Assembly: GCF_019047785.1 (NCBI RefSeq)
Contig: NZ_CP077290.1
Location: forward strand, 4,030,001 to 4,094,000
DNA from: Enterobacter cancerogenus
GTDB lineage: Bacteria; Pseudomonadota; Gammaproteobacteria; Enterobacterales; Enterobacteriaceae
DNA length: 64,000 nucleotides
Direction of reading: 5' to 3'
Shown: positions 8,543 to 17,852 of the stretch, piece after piece
Numbering within the stretch: position 1 is the stretch's first letter
How the letters are laid out: each line of letters begins with the position of its first letter
Notes under the pieces: model-generated
Told to the model about the DNA's origin: nothing
The model's input: only the letters and a program-made list of their open reading frames with translations
Database searches by the model: none
Program-made: the position numbers and the translations under genes

Positions 8543-10864
8543 ATGGCACGTCTGATACGCTCCCGCTGGCTGTGGCTGGCGGGAGCGCTTCTTATTTTAT
8601 GGGGGCTGATTATCGCCGCTGACCGCCTGTGGCCGTTGCCCTTGAAGGAGGTCAACCCTGCACGGGTTGTGGTGGATGAAAAAGGCACGCCGCTGTGGCG
8701 TTTTGCCGACAGCGACGGTATCTGGCGTTATCCGGTTACGCTTGAAGACGTTTCTCCTCTGTACCTCGACGCCCTGATCCAGTATGAAGACCGCTGGTTC
8801 TGGGATCATCCTGGCGTGAATCCGTTCTCCGTGCTGCGCGCGGCCTGGCAGGATCTGAGCTCCGGTAAGGTCATTTCTGGCGGCAGCACGCTCACCATGC
8901 AGGTGGCTCGTCTTTTAGATCCGCATCCGCGCACTTTTGGCGGCAAAATTCGTCAGCTCTGGCGCGCCATGCAACTGGAGTGGCACCTCTCCAAGCGCGA
9001 TATTCTCACGCTCTATCTCAATCGCGCCCCGTTTGGCGGCACGCTGCAGGGGATCGGCGCGGCAAGCTGGACGTATCTGGGTAAACCGCCTTCCCACCTG
9101 AGTTACTCCGAAGCGGCGCTGCTCGCGGTGTTACCCCAGGCCCCCAGTCGCTTACGACCTGACCGCTGGCCGGAACGCGCGGAAGCGGCCCGCAATAAGG
9201 TTCTTGACCGAATGGTAACGCAGGGCGTCTGGTCAGCAAAACAGGTGAAGGAGTCACGCGAGGAGCCGGTCTGGCTGGCACCACGCCAGATGCCGCAGCT
9301 GGCACCGCTTTTCTCCCGTATGATGCTGACGAATAGCCGTGAGACGAAAATTGTCACCACCCTGAATGCGTCGTTACAACGGCAGCTTGAGGAGCTGGCG
9401 CTGAACTGGAAATCCCGCCTGCCCGCGCGCAGTTCCCTGGCGATGATCGTGGTCGATCACACCAACATGAAGGTTCGCGGCTGGGTCGGTTCGGTGGATA
9501 TCAATGATGACAGTCGCTTCAGCCATGTGGATATGGTTAACGCCGTACGATCGCCGGGATCGGTTTTAAAGCCCTTTATCTATGGTATGGCGATGGATGG
9601 AGGCTTGATTCATCCCGCCTCTCTGCTTCAGGACGTGCCGCGAAAAACGGGTGATTATCGTCCCGGTAATTTTGACAGCGGCTTTCATGGCCCGGTCAGC
9701 ATGAGCGAGGCGCTGGTGCGTTCGCTCAACCTGCCCGCCGTGCAGGTCCTTGAAGCCTACGGGCCAAAACGCTTCGCCGGCATGCTGAGCAACGCGGGGC
9801 TTCCGCTGATCCTACCTGCCGGGGCGCAGCCGAATTTGTCGCTCATTCTGGGCGGGGCGGGGGCGCGTTTGTCCGACATTGCCGCCGCCTACAGCGCCTT
9901 CGCTCGTCATGGAAAGGCGGGGAGGCTTCGTTTGCAGCCGCAAGATCCACTCACCGAGCGGCCTTTGCTGTCGCAAGGTTCAGCGTGGGTCATTCGACGG
10001 ATCCTGGCTAATGAAGCGCAGCCTCTGCCGGACGGTGCGCTTCCTCAGGTGGCACCGCTGGCATGGAAAACCGGAACCAGCTATGGCTACCGTGATGCCT
10101 GGGCCATCGGAATTAACGCCCGCTACGTGATCGGCATCTGGACCGGTCGCCCGGATGGCACGCCGGTGGCCGGGCAGTTTGGATTTGCCAGCGCCGTCCC
10201 GCTGTTAAACCAGGTCAACAATCTGCTTCAGTCTCGTTCCACGATCGATGAGGCCCGTCTGCCGCGCGATCCGCGTCCCGCCAGCGTAGGGCGCGGGACC
10301 ATTTGCTGGCCAGGGGGGCAATCGCTGCCGGAAGGCAGTGAAAACTGTCGACGCCGCCTTTCAACCTGGCTGCTGGAGGGCAGCGAGCCGCCAACCCTGC
10401 TGCTGCCTGAGCAGGAAGGCATTCGCGGGATCCGTTTCCCAATCTGGGTGGATAGTGCCGGAAAACGCGTGGCAGCAGACTGCCCGGAGGCGACAGAGAA
10501 AGTACTGGATGTATGGCCGCTGCCGCTCGACCCCTGGCTGCCGCCGTCAGAAAGACGGGCTGCCCGCATCCCGGCTGCGTCTAAAACCTGTCCGCCGTTT
10601 GATAACCACAATGTCGCACCGCTCATGCTTTCAGGCGTGCGGGAAGGGGCGGTAATCAAGCGACTGCCGGGGCAGGAAAACATGACGCTTGCTGTGACGA
10701 CCAGCGGCGGGGAAGGTCAGCGCTGGTGGTTTTTAAACGGTGAGCCTCTGGACGGGCGAAATAATTATCAATCCTTATTATTGAATAAACCCGGTGAATA
10801 TCAACTGGCCGTAATGGACGAGTCCGGACAGGTCGTTGCGGTGAATTTTTCCTTGAATCGTTAG
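8543..10864 (+). CDS. pbpC: Penicillin-binding protein 1C
   Basis: The product is about 773 residues (E. coli 770). A single N-terminal membrane anchor (WLWLAGALLILWGLIIAA) is followed by a glycosyltransferase family 51 domain with EDRWFW and GGSTLTMQ. A transpeptidase domain carries SPGSVLKP (SxxK serine) and WKTGTSYGYRD (KTG box), and the C-terminal extension is typical of PBP1C. The start is taken at 8543 (MARLIRS); ATG at 8537 or TTG at 8522 are alternatives. No clear ribosome site exists and yfhM stops at 8535, so translation is probably coupled to yfhM. Confidence 0.96.
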   Translation: MARLIRSRWLWLAGALLILWGLIIAADRLWPLPLKEVNPARVVVDEKGTPLWRFADSDGIWRYPVTLEDVSPLYLDALIQYEDRWFWDHPGVNPFSVLRAAWQDLSSGKVISGGSTLTMQVARLLDPHPRTFGGKIRQLWRAMQLEWHLSKRDILTLYLNRAPFGGTLQGIGAASWTYLGKPPSHLSYSEAALLAVLPQAPSRLRPDRWPERAEAARNKVLDRMVTQGVWSAKQVKESREEPVWLAPRQMPQLAPLFSRMMLTNSRETKIVTTLNASLQRQLEELALNWKSRLPARSSLAMIVVDHTNMKVRGWVGSVDINDDSRFSHVDMVNAVRSPGSVLKPFIYGMAMDGGLIHPASLLQDVPRKTGDYRPGNFDSGFHGPVSMSEALVRSLNLPAVQVLEAYGPKRFAGMLSNAGLPLILPAGAQPNLSLILGGAGARLSDIAAAYSAFARHGKAGRLRLQPQDPLTERPLLSQGSAWVIRRILANEAQPLPDGALPQVAPLAWKTGTSYGYRDAWAIGINARYVIGIWTGRPDGTPVAGQFGFASAVPLLNQVNNLLQSRSTIDEARLPRDPRPASVGRGTICWPGGQSLPEGSENCRRRLSTWLLEGSEPPTLLLPEQEGIRGIRFPIWVDSAGKRVAADCPEATEKVLDVWPLPLDPWLPPSERRAARIPAASKTCPPFDNHNVAPLMLSGVREGAVIKRLPGQENMTLAVTTSGGEGQRWWFLNGEPLDGRNNYQSLLLNKPGEYQLAVMDESGQVVAVNFSLNR

Positions 10865-11019
10865 TAATATATTAAATCTGTTAAGCGATTTATTATTTTA
10901 AAAAATAACGATTATTATTATCAAAATTAAGTGGTAACCCGAAAGAGTTACCTTGATAATTATCAAATGTGACGGACTTCAAAACCGCGAGAATGCGCTT
11001 TTATTTGAAGGACCGAGCA
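10865..11019 (+). promoter_or_regulatory. Anaerobic (FNR) promoter region of the DMSO-reductase-like operon
   Basis: A perfect FNR box TTGATAATTATCAA lies at 10953-10966. If FNR acts in its usual class II position (-41.5), transcription would start near 11001, and a -10-like GAGAAT sits at 10989-10994, exactly where needed. Just upstream is a perfect inverted repeat GGTAAC-N8-GTTACC (10933-10952) of unknown function. The rest is very AT-rich. The FNR box is seen directly; the start point is inferred. Confidence 0.8.
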
Positions 11020-13398
11020 ATGAAAAAAATAGCCAGCCAGGGAGACGGTGTCATTCCTGCCCTGTCTCGACGCCATTTTATCCAGGCCAGTTCGGCGCTG
11101 GTTGCCCTGCCGTTTGTCTCAACGTCAGTCAGGGCTGATGCGGCTACCCCTTCTGTAGCGGAAAATACGCCTCCAGAAAAGGTTGTCCAGACCTGCAGTA
11201 CGTTTGACTGCGGCGGAAAATGTGATATTCGTGCGCACGTTAGCGATGGGGTAGTGACGCGTATTTCTACCCGTCCGGATAATGAAATCGATCCTCAGAT
11301 GCCCGTTATGCGTGCCTGCGTTCGCGGTCGCTCCTATCGTAAATTCGTTTATCATCCTGACCGTCTTAAATATCCGATGAAACGCGTTGGCAAACGCGGA
11401 GAAGGAAAATTTGAGCGTATTTCATGGGATGAAGCGACAACGCTGATTGCCAATAATTTAAAAACGATCACCGAAAAATATGGCGTCGCGTCACGCTATG
11501 TTCATGTGGGTACGGCGGTTTCCGGCGGAACGTTCTCCGGCGATAAAATGGTACGTCGCCTGCTTAATTTAACCGGCGGCTACCTTGAAAGTTATCACTC
11601 GGTCAGCATGGGTAACACGGCGGCGGCCACCCCTTACACCTATGGCACCGCGGCCAGCGGCAGCTCGCTCGACACGCTTCTGGATACCAAACTGGTGATC
11701 CTGTGGGGACATAACCCAACGGAAACCATTTTTGGCCATACCAACTACTTCTTCCAGAAGATGAAGCAAAACGGTACCCGCTTTATCGTCGTCGACCCGC
11801 GTTATTCCGATACGGTTTCTTCGCTGGCAGACCAGTGGATCCCGCTGCTGCCGACCACCGATAATGCCCTGATGGACGCCATGATGTACGTCATCGTGAC
11901 GGAAAATCTGCACGATCGCGATTTTATCACCCGCCATACCATTGGCTTTGATGAAGCATCAATGCCGGAAGGCGTGCCGGCAAATGAGTCGCTGGTTGCC
12001 TACCTTACCGGTGCAAAAGATGGCGTTGCGAAAACGCCGGAATGGGCAGAAAAAATTACCCATGTTCCCGCACAGACGATCCGCCAGCTGGCGCGTGACT
12101 ATGCCAATACCAAACCCGCAGCCCTGATCCAGGGGTGGGGCCCGCAGCGTCATAACTGCGGCGAGCGTACTGCGCGCGGTTCGACGCTGCTCGCGACGCT
12201 GACCGGTAACGTTGGCGTGAAAGGCGGCTGGGCGGCAGGCTACGGCGGCTGCGGCAATCGTAAATTTGCCGCCGGGCCAGAAATGCCGGATAACCCGGTG
12301 AAGGCCAAAATCTCGGTGATGAACTGGGTGCAGGCCGCAGACGACGCCACAAAGGTGACGCCTGAAGATGGCCTGAAAGATGCTGACAAACTCGACAGCA
12401 ATATCCGTATTCTGTTTTCGCTGGCCGGGAACTATCTTGCCAACCAGAACCCGGATCTTCATCAGGCGACCCGCGTGCTGGAAGATGAGTCCAAAATTCA
12501 GTTCATCGTGGCAAGCGATCTGTACATGACGCCGAGCGCCCGGTATGCGGATCTGCTGCTGCCGGAAACCAGCTTCATGGAACGCTGGAACATCGGCGAA
12601 ACCTGGGGTACGGCAAGCTACCTGATCCTGTCAGAAAAACTGATCGAGCCGGAATTTGAACGCCGTTCAGACTATGACTGGCTGCGTGAGGTTGCGGCGA
12701 AGCTGGGTATTGAACACGAATTCAGCCAGGGGCGCGACGAAAAGGCCTGGATTGAGCATATCTGGGAACAGACGCGCCTGGCGATGCCGGATGAAAATCT
12801 GCCTGATTTCGCGACGCTGCAAAAAACGCGTCAGCACCTGTTTAAAAGCGCGCCGTTTGTCGCCTTTGAAGACAACATTCGCGATCCGGACAATCATCCA
12901 TTCCCGACCCCGTCCGGGAAAATTGAGATCTTCTCAAAGCGCCTGTACGACATGAATCATCCGGAAATCCCGGCGCTGTCGCACTACGTGCCTGCGCATG
13001 AAGGCCCGGAAGACGCGCTGGCGAAAAGCTTCCCGCTGCAGTTGATTACCTGGAAAGGTAAAAACCGCGCCAACTCTACCCAATACGCTAACCCGTGGCT
13101 GATTGAAGTGCAGCAGCAGAAACTGTGGATCAACCCGCAGGATGCGCAGCGTCGCGGCATTTCACAGGGCGATACGGTACGCATTCATAACCAGCGTGGG
13201 ATCTGCGAAGTTCCGGCGGAGGTTACGCCACGCATTATCCCTGGCGTAGTGGCCATGCAGGCCGGTGCCTGGTGGCAGCCGGACGAGCAGGGCGTCGATA
13301 AAGGCGGCTGCGCGAACGTGTTGAGTTCTGCACGTATTACTGCGCTCGCGAAAGGGAATTCACATCAAACCATGCTGGTGGAGGTAGCAAAAGCATGA
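11020..13398 (+). CDS. DMSO-reductase-family molybdopterin oxidoreductase, catalytic subunit A (DmsA-like)
   Basis: The start at 11020 (MKKIASQGDG) has AAGGA upstream and gives 792 residues with a twin-arginine signal SRRHFIQ (residues 16-22), so the folded enzyme should be exported by Tat. An N-terminal FeS motif C59-x4-C64-x3-C68 with C100 is present. Aligning by eye to E. coli DmsA, Ser196 falls at the serine that ligates molybdenum. The C-terminal molybdopterin domain contains QRRGISQGDTVRI and PGVVAMQAGAWW. The family reduces S- or N-oxides such as DMSO and TMAO in anaerobic respiration, but the real substrate is uncertain because the sequence is clearly divergent from DmsA. Salmonella carries a similar dms-like set between pbpC and ndk (recalled, not checked). 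Confidence 0.92.
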   Translation: MKKIASQGDGVIPALSRRHFIQASSALVALPFVSTSVRADAATPSVAENTPPEKVVQTCSTFDCGGKCDIRAHVSDGVVTRISTRPDNEIDPQMPVMRACVRGRSYRKFVYHPDRLKYPMKRVGKRGEGKFERISWDEATTLIANNLKTITEKYGVASRYVHVGTAVSGGTFSGDKMVRRLLNLTGGYLESYHSVSMGNTAAATPYTYGTAASGSSLDTLLDTKLVILWGHNPTETIFGHTNYFFQKMKQNGTRFIVVDPRYSDTVSSLADQWIPLLPTTDNALMDAMMYVIVTENLHDRDFITRHTIGFDEASMPEGVPANESLVAYLTGAKDGVAKTPEWAEKITHVPAQTIRQLARDYANTKPAALIQGWGPQRHNCGERTARGSTLLATLTGNVGVKGGWAAGYGGCGNRKFAAGPEMPDNPVKAKISVMNWVQAADDATKVTPEDGLKDADKLDSNIRILFSLAGNYLANQNPDLHQATRVLEDESKIQFIVASDLYMTPSARYADLLLPETSFMERWNIGETWGTASYLILSEKLIEPEFERRSDYDWLREVAAKLGIEHEFSQGRDEKAWIEHIWEQTRLAMPDENLPDFATLQKTRQHLFKSAPFVAFEDNIRDPDNHPFPTPSGKIEIFSKRLYDMNHPEIPALSHYVPAHEGPEDALAKSFPLQLITWKGKNRANSTQYANPWLIEVQQQKLWINPQDAQRRGISQGDTVRIHNQRGICEVPAEVTPRIIPGVVAMQAGAWWQPDEQGVDKGGCANVLSSARITALAKGNSHQTMLVEVAKA

Positions 13399-14024
13399 GT
13401 AAGTTTAAACACTATGCGCCGGTGAGCGATAAACAGCTGGGTTTCTTTATTGATTCTTCCCGCTGCTCGGGCTGTAAGGCTTGTCAGGTAGCGTGTAAAG
13501 ATAAAAACAACCTTGAGGTTGGGCGTCGTTTTCGCCGGGTATATGAAGTGAACGGTGGGAACTTTATTCCTACCGGACAGGGTGGCGTGAGCAACAACGT
13601 CTTTGCCTATACGCTCTCGATCTCCTGCAACCACTGTGCAGACCCAATCTGCACCAAAAACTGTCCGACGACCGCCATGCACAAGCGTCCGGGTGACGGC
13701 ATTGTGCGCGTCGATACGGATAAGTGCGTAGGGTGCGGCTACTGTGCGTGGTCCTGCCCTTACGGCGCGCCGCAGCTTAACGAACAGACCGGGCAGATGT
13801 CGAAATGCGATTTCTGTGTGGATCTACAGGCGAAAGGCGAGCAGCCGGTCTGCGTAGCAACCTGTCCGCTGGAAGCGATCAAGTTTGGTCCGATTGACGA
13901 ACTGCGCGCCAAATATGGCTCAGTATGTGACGTCAAAGGGCTGCCTGATTCATCCATCACCCATCCTAATCTGGTAGTGAAAGCGCACCAGGGCGCAGAG
14001 AAAGAGGGTAAACGTCATGCATGA
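13395..14024 (+). CDS. DmsB-like 4Fe-4S electron-transfer subunit
   Basis: The 209-residue protein has sixteen cysteines arranged as four [4Fe-4S] motifs: CSGCKACQVAC (from residue 24), CNHCADPICTKNCP, CVGCGYCAWSCP, and CDFCVDLQ...CVATCP. This is the DmsB/PhsB/NrfC ferredoxin pattern that passes electrons from the membrane subunit to the molybdenum subunit. It overlaps the A-subunit stop by four bases (ATGA), indicating translational coupling. It should be carried out of the cytoplasm by Tat together with the A subunit, since it has no signal of its own. Confidence 0.94.
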   Translation: MSKFKHYAPVSDKQLGFFIDSSRCSGCKACQVACKDKNNLEVGRRFRRVYEVNGGNFIPTGQGGVSNNVFAYTLSISCNHCADPICTKNCPTTAMHKRPGDGIVRVDTDKCVGCGYCAWSCPYGAPQLNEQTGQMSKCDFCVDLQAKGEQPVCVATCPLEAIKFGPIDELRAKYGSVCDVKGLPDSSITHPNLVVKAHQGAEKEGKRHA

Positions 14025-14820
14025 GTTACCGCTGCTGATTTTTACGCTGTTCCTGCAAGGTTCAGTAGGCGTCACGCTGTGGTTGGGTCTGGGACGCCAG
14101 CAGGTTATGGGCGCGCGCGCCTGTGACCGTAGCGTAGCCATCGCCGCTGCCGGTGCGTTCGTGCTGGCGAGCCTGGGTCTGCTGGCCTCAGCGCTCCACA
14201 TGGGTTATCCGCTGAATGCGCTGAACGCGCTGCGCCACGTAGCCAGCTCCTGGCTTAGCCGTGAGATTGTCTTTGCCAGCCTGTATCTGGCGGCACTTGG
14301 TTTTGCGGTGCTGCTGATGTTCTTCAGTAAGCCTGGCGGTAAAGCACTGCTGGCGCTGGCGGGCCTCATTGGGCTGGTGGACGTGTTCTGTATGGCACAG
14401 ATTTACATCCACGCCTCGGTGGTGACCTGGCAGCATATCAATACGCTGTTCATGTTTATGGGCTCAGTCGGGATTGTCGGTTCGGCCTGTGTAGCGCTGG
14501 GGGCACAAACCCGAAATGCGCTGCGTACGGCGGCAATCGTCGTGACCCTGCTGGTGCTGGCTCGCCTGATCATGCAACCCGTGTGGCTGTCGGACATCAT
14601 GGCGGTAGATAACACCGTGGTAACCTTCCCGCACACGCCGCTGCAGATGTTTGAGCAACTGCGCAATGTCTATCTGCTGGGCTGGTGCGTATCGGTTGCG
14701 GGGATGCTTTGCTTTGCGGCAGGCGGCCTCAAACAGACGCGAAGCCTCCTGCTGGCGGGAAGCGCGCTGCTGATCCTGGGTGAGATTGTGCTGCGTTTCG
14801 TCTTCTTTAGTATTGGCTGA
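14017..14820 (+). CDS. DmsC-like membrane anchor subunit
   Basis: The 267-residue hydrophobic protein begins MHELPLLIFTLFLQGSVGVTL and contains about eight predicted membrane helices, with the DmsC-family segment HMGYPLNALNALRHVASSWLSREI near residues 67-91. DmsC proteins anchor the AB heterodimer at the periplasmic face and oxidise menaquinol. The gene overlaps the end of subunit B by eight bases, and its own stop overlaps the next start, so all four genes are one tightly coupled operon. Confidence 0.92.
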   Translation: MHELPLLIFTLFLQGSVGVTLWLGLGRQQVMGARACDRSVAIAAAGAFVLASLGLLASALHMGYPLNALNALRHVASSWLSREIVFASLYLAALGFAVLLMFFSKPGGKALLALAGLIGLVDVFCMAQIYIHASVVTWQHINTLFMFMGSVGIVGSACVALGAQTRNALRTAAIVVTLLVLARLIMQPVWLSDIMAVDNTVVTFPHTPLQMFEQLRNVYLLGWCVSVAGMLCFAAGGLKQTRSLLLAGSALLILGEIVLRFVFFSIG

Positions 14821-15692
14821 TGAAGATTACGTTTGCCCCGGCGATGGACGTGACGCAAGCCTGCGTCCGTCGCCGATTTCGGCACGCATCCTGCCACGCC
14901 TGCGCGGACGTCTGTCCGGCGCAGGCGTTTTCCGTGACGGACGGGCAGTTTACCATCGACCCTACACGCTGCATTGAATGCGGGGATTGCCTCTTCGTTT
15001 GCCCCACAGACGCCATCTCCGGTGTCGTTCCTCAGCGGCGTTTCATCAATAGCGACACGCTTACCGGCCCGTTCGCCGTTCACCCCCCGACGGTCAATGA
15101 GCTGTTGCTCTGGCACGCTCAGTACGGCATACGCTTTATTAGCATTGATGCCGAATCTTCTTCCGCCTGGATGGTGGCGCTTGCCCGCCTGAACCTGGCG
15201 CTTCGACGCCTGGGTGAGCCAGCCTGGTCCTTCAAAGCGGTTCCAGCGAGCGACATTAGCCTGTCGCGACGCGCGCTGATCCACGCTCCCCGAGAAGACG
15301 TGAAGGCCTGTATCGTGCAGCCGGGCAAACGTCAGCAGCGGCAGGCATTCCCCCGTTTCAGCGAATTCGACGTGATTCCCGACACGGAAAAATGCATTCT
15401 GTGCGGCGCCTGCTGGCGAAGCTGTCCCGAAAAAGCCATACGGTTTGAGGATAATGCGCTGGTGATGGAAAACGCGCGCTGTACCGGCTGCGGCGGGTGT
15501 GAAGCGGTTTGTCCTTCTCATGCCATAAAGGTGATGCCCGCAGAAGGGGAGGCGCAGCAGCATACGTGGGAGGCGCAGGCCGCTACCTGTACGTCATGCA
15601 GCCGTCCGTTCTGGCGATTTAACGCCGATGAAAAGCAGTGCTATCTCTGTGCGGGGCAGACGCAGAGCATGAGAAACTTGACCTGTTGCTAA
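14820..15692 (+). CDS. NapF-like polyferredoxin, fourth gene of the dms-like operon
   Basis: The 290-residue protein overlaps the DmsC-like stop (ATGA). Cysteine clusters are C25/C28/C32 (with C15 or another ligand needed to complete the site), C51/54/57/61, then after a roughly 130-residue cysteine-poor linker C192/195/198/202 and C221/224/227/231. A zinc-ribbon-like tail follows (C257/C260 and C274/C277), ending in CC. That implies up to four [4Fe-4S] clusters plus a possible metal knuckle. There is no signal peptide or membrane helix, so it is probably cytoplasmic. NapF in the nitrate reductase system helps load FeS clusters on the catalytic subunit; a similar maturation role is inferred here, not shown. 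Confidence 0.85.
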   Translation: MKITFAPAMDVTQACVRRRFRHASCHACADVCPAQAFSVTDGQFTIDPTRCIECGDCLFVCPTDAISGVVPQRRFINSDTLTGPFAVHPPTVNELLLWHAQYGIRFISIDAESSSAWMVALARLNLALRRLGEPAWSFKAVPASDISLSRRALIHAPREDVKACIVQPGKRQQRQAFPRFSEFDVIPDTEKCILCGACWRSCPEKAIRFEDNALVMENARCTGCGGCEAVCPSHAIKVMPAEGEAQQHTWEAQAATCTSCSRPFWRFNADEKQCYLCAGQTQSMRNLTCC

Positions 15693-15729
15693 TCTTCGTC
15701 TCATTTTAAAAAAATGTTACCTGAATCCA

Positions 15730-15758
15730 TAGGCAATCGCGCTATTGCTCTTTATAAT
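15730..15758 (+). promoter_or_regulatory. Probable sigma-70 promoter of ndk
   Basis: A perfect -10 TATAAT at 15753-15758 is preceded, with 17-bp spacing, by TAGGCA at 15730-15735 (4 of 6 matches to -35). It lies about 57 bp before the ndk start and beyond the end of the dms-like operon, for which no clear terminator is visible. Confidence 0.65.
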
Positions 15759-15814
15759 CCGCGCCACACCATACTCAGGTATGCAAAACAACAGAACATT
15801 TGACAGAGGTTATC

Positions 15815-16246
15815 ATGGCTATTGAACGTACTTTTTCCATCATCAAGCCAAACGCGGTGGCAAAAAACGTTATTGGCAGCATCTTCTCTCGCTTTGAATC
15901 AGCAGGGTTTAAGATCGTTGGCACCAAAATGCTGCACCTGACCGTTGAACAGGCTCGCGGTTTCTACGCTGAGCACGAAGGTCGTCCATTCTTCGATGGC
16001 CTGGTCGAGTTCATGACCTCCGGCCCGATCGTAGTTTCCGTGCTTGAAGGTGAAAACGCCGTACAGCGTCACCGTGACCTGCTGGGTGCGACCAACCCGG
16101 AAAACGCGCTGGCAGGCACCCTGCGTGCAGATTACGCGGACAGCTTCACCGAAAACGGCACCCACGGTTCCGACTCCGTTGAATCTGCTGCGCGCGAAAT
16201 CGCGTTCTTCTTCGCAGAAGGCGAAGTGTGCGCTCGCACTCGCTAA
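15815..16246 (+). CDS. ndk: Nucleoside diphosphate kinase
   Basis: The 143-residue protein ([18 protein letters not shown]) is near identical to E. coli Ndk. It transfers the gamma phosphate of ATP to NDPs and dNDPs through a phosphohistidine; the active-site histidine is in [13 protein letters not shown]. The start at 15815 is the family start and follows GACAGAGG; an in-frame upstream ATG is rejected. The gene has its own promoter and a strong terminator, so it is monocistronic. Confidence 0.98.
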   Translation: MAIERTFSIIKPNAVAKNVIGSIFSRFESAGFKIVGTKMLHLTVEQARGFYAEHEGRPFFDGLVEFMTSGPIVVSVLEGENAVQRHRDLLGATNPENALAGTLRADYADSFTENGTHGSDSVESAAREIAFFFAEGEVCARTR

Positions 16247-16304
16247 TAATTTCGTAAATGCCGCGTGCAAACGTGGCATCCCTGCGCCAGACTTTGTACA
16301 ATGC

Positions 16305-16346
16305 AACGCCCCGGATGAGCACACTGCCTGCCGGGGCGTTTCTTTT
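16305..16346 (+). terminator. Intrinsic terminator of ndk
   Basis: A perfect 10-bp stem AACGCCCCGG (16305-16314) / CCGGGGCGTT (16331-16340) with a 16-nt loop is followed by TCTTTT. Confidence 0.85.
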
Positions 16347-16393
16347 CAACCCTCCATGGGCCATAACGTGTAACAACGAGGCCGGATAAAATT

Positions 16394-17560
16394 ATGTCTG
16401 AATTAGTGAACACCTCCGAAGTCGCCATTCCTGCGGTTCCAAATAAAAATGGAAAAATCAACCTGTTGGACCTGAACCGTCAGCAGATGCGCGAGTTCTT
16501 TAAAGAGATGGGCGAGAAGCCGTTTCGTGCCGACCAGGTCATGAAATGGATGTACCACTATTGCAGCGACAATTTTGATGACATGACTGACATCAATAAA
16601 GTCCTTCGCAATAAGCTCAAAGAAGTGGCCGAAATCCGTGCGCCTGAAGTGGTTGAAGAGCAACGCTCTTCAGACGGCACGATCAAATGGGCGATTGCCG
16701 TAGGCGATCAGCGCGTTGAAACGGTCTATATCCCGGAAGACGATCGCGCCACGCTGTGCGTCTCCTCACAGGTTGGCTGTGCGCTGGAGTGTAAATTCTG
16801 CTCTACGGCTCAGCAGGGCTTTAACCGTAACCTGCGCGTATCTGAAATTATCGGTCAGGTATGGCGTGCGGCGAAAATCGTTGGTGCGGCAAAAGTGACC
16901 GGTACCCGTCCTATCACCAACGTGGTGATGATGGGGATGGGCGAGCCGCTGTTGAACCTGACCAACGTGGTTCCGGCGATGGAAATCATGCTCGACGATT
17001 TCGGCTTTGGCCTCTCCAAGCGTCGCGTTACACTCTCCACCTCTGGTGTAGTGCCTGCCCTGGATAAACTGGGCGACATGATTGACGTTGCGCTGGCGAT
17101 CTCGCTGCATGCGCCGAACGATGCGATTCGTGACGAAATTGTACCTATCAACAAAAAGTATAATATCGAGACCTTCCTGGCCGGCGTGCGTCGTTACCTG
17201 GAGAAATCCAATGCCAACCAGGGCCGCGTGACCATTGAGTACGTGATGCTGGATCATGTGAATGACGGCACCGAGCATGCCCACGAACTGGCTGAGCTGC
17301 TCAAAGATACGCCGTGCAAGATAAACCTGATCCCGTGGAACCCGTTCCCGGGCGCGCCGTATGGCCGTAGCTCTAACAGCCGCATCGATCGCTTCTCGAA
17401 AGTGCTCATGGAGTACGGTTTTACCACTATCGTGCGTAAAACCCGTGGCGATGACATCGATGCCGCATGCGGGCAGCTGGCGGGTGACGTCATTGACCGT
17501 ACCAAACGTACCCTGCGTAAACGCATGCAGGGCGAGATGATTGCGGTCAAAGCTGTTTGA
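16394..17560 (+). CDS. rlmN: Dual-specificity 23S rRNA/tRNA adenine C2 methyltransferase
   Basis: This 388-residue radical-SAM enzyme methylates A2503 of 23S rRNA and A37 of several tRNAs. The radical-SAM cysteines are visible in CALECKFC (CxxxCxxC). The mRNA-like substrate cysteine lies near the C terminus in [13 protein letters not shown]. The protein is collinear with E. coli RlmN (384 residues), with a few extra residues near the N terminus. The gene follows the ndk terminator and is probably transcribed on its own. Confidence 0.98.
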   Translation: MSELVNTSEVAIPAVPNKNGKINLLDLNRQQMREFFKEMGEKPFRADQVMKWMYHYCSDNFDDMTDINKVLRNKLKEVAEIRAPEVVEEQRSSDGTIKWAIAVGDQRVETVYIPEDDRATLCVSSQVGCALECKFCSTAQQGFNRNLRVSEIIGQVWRAAKIVGAAKVTGTRPITNVVMMGMGEPLLNLTNVVPAMEIMLDDFGFGLSKRRVTLSTSGVVPALDKLGDMIDVALAISLHAPNDAIRDEIVPINKKYNIETFLAGVRRYLEKSNANQGRVTIEYVMLDHVNDGTEHAHELAELLKDTPCKINLIPWNPFPGAPYGRSSNSRIDRFSKVLMEYGFTTIVRKTRGDDIDAACGQLAGDVIDRTKRTLRKRMQGEMIAVKAV

Positions 17561-17852
17561 TTATTATGCTTTCACGGCGCACTATCTGCGCCGTGAGGCG
17601 TAATCTCATTGAATAATCAGTCAGATTCGTGACGTTTTATCAATAATTACGGTGCGTTTCATATGACTTTCGGGCAGTATGTAACGACGTAACAACAGTT
17701 TAGCTTCATGGGCAGGGCGGCACTGTCATCTCAAGGTTGACAGTCTTATACTGTCTGTTCAAGGTTAACTGACCAGAAGTTTCGCGGTGCGGGTAGCATT
17801 GTGACTCACCGGCACCTGAACCCTTTTTTTCACGTACCAGTAGTTGTAGCGA
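17561..17852 (+). promoter_or_regulatory. Upstream region of rodZ with a hairpin and a repeat cluster
   Basis: This 292-bp gap holds no gene. At 17573-17595 an 8-bp hairpin (CACGGCGC / GCGCCGTG) follows rlmN but lacks a T-tract. At 17731-17766 two direct copies of TCAAGGTT flank the perfect inverted repeat GACAGT-N5-ACTGTC (17739-17755), which also contains TTGACA and TATACT promoter-like hexamers at an unworkable spacing to each other. The repeat cluster looks like an operator but no known factor is recognised. Confidence 0.45.
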
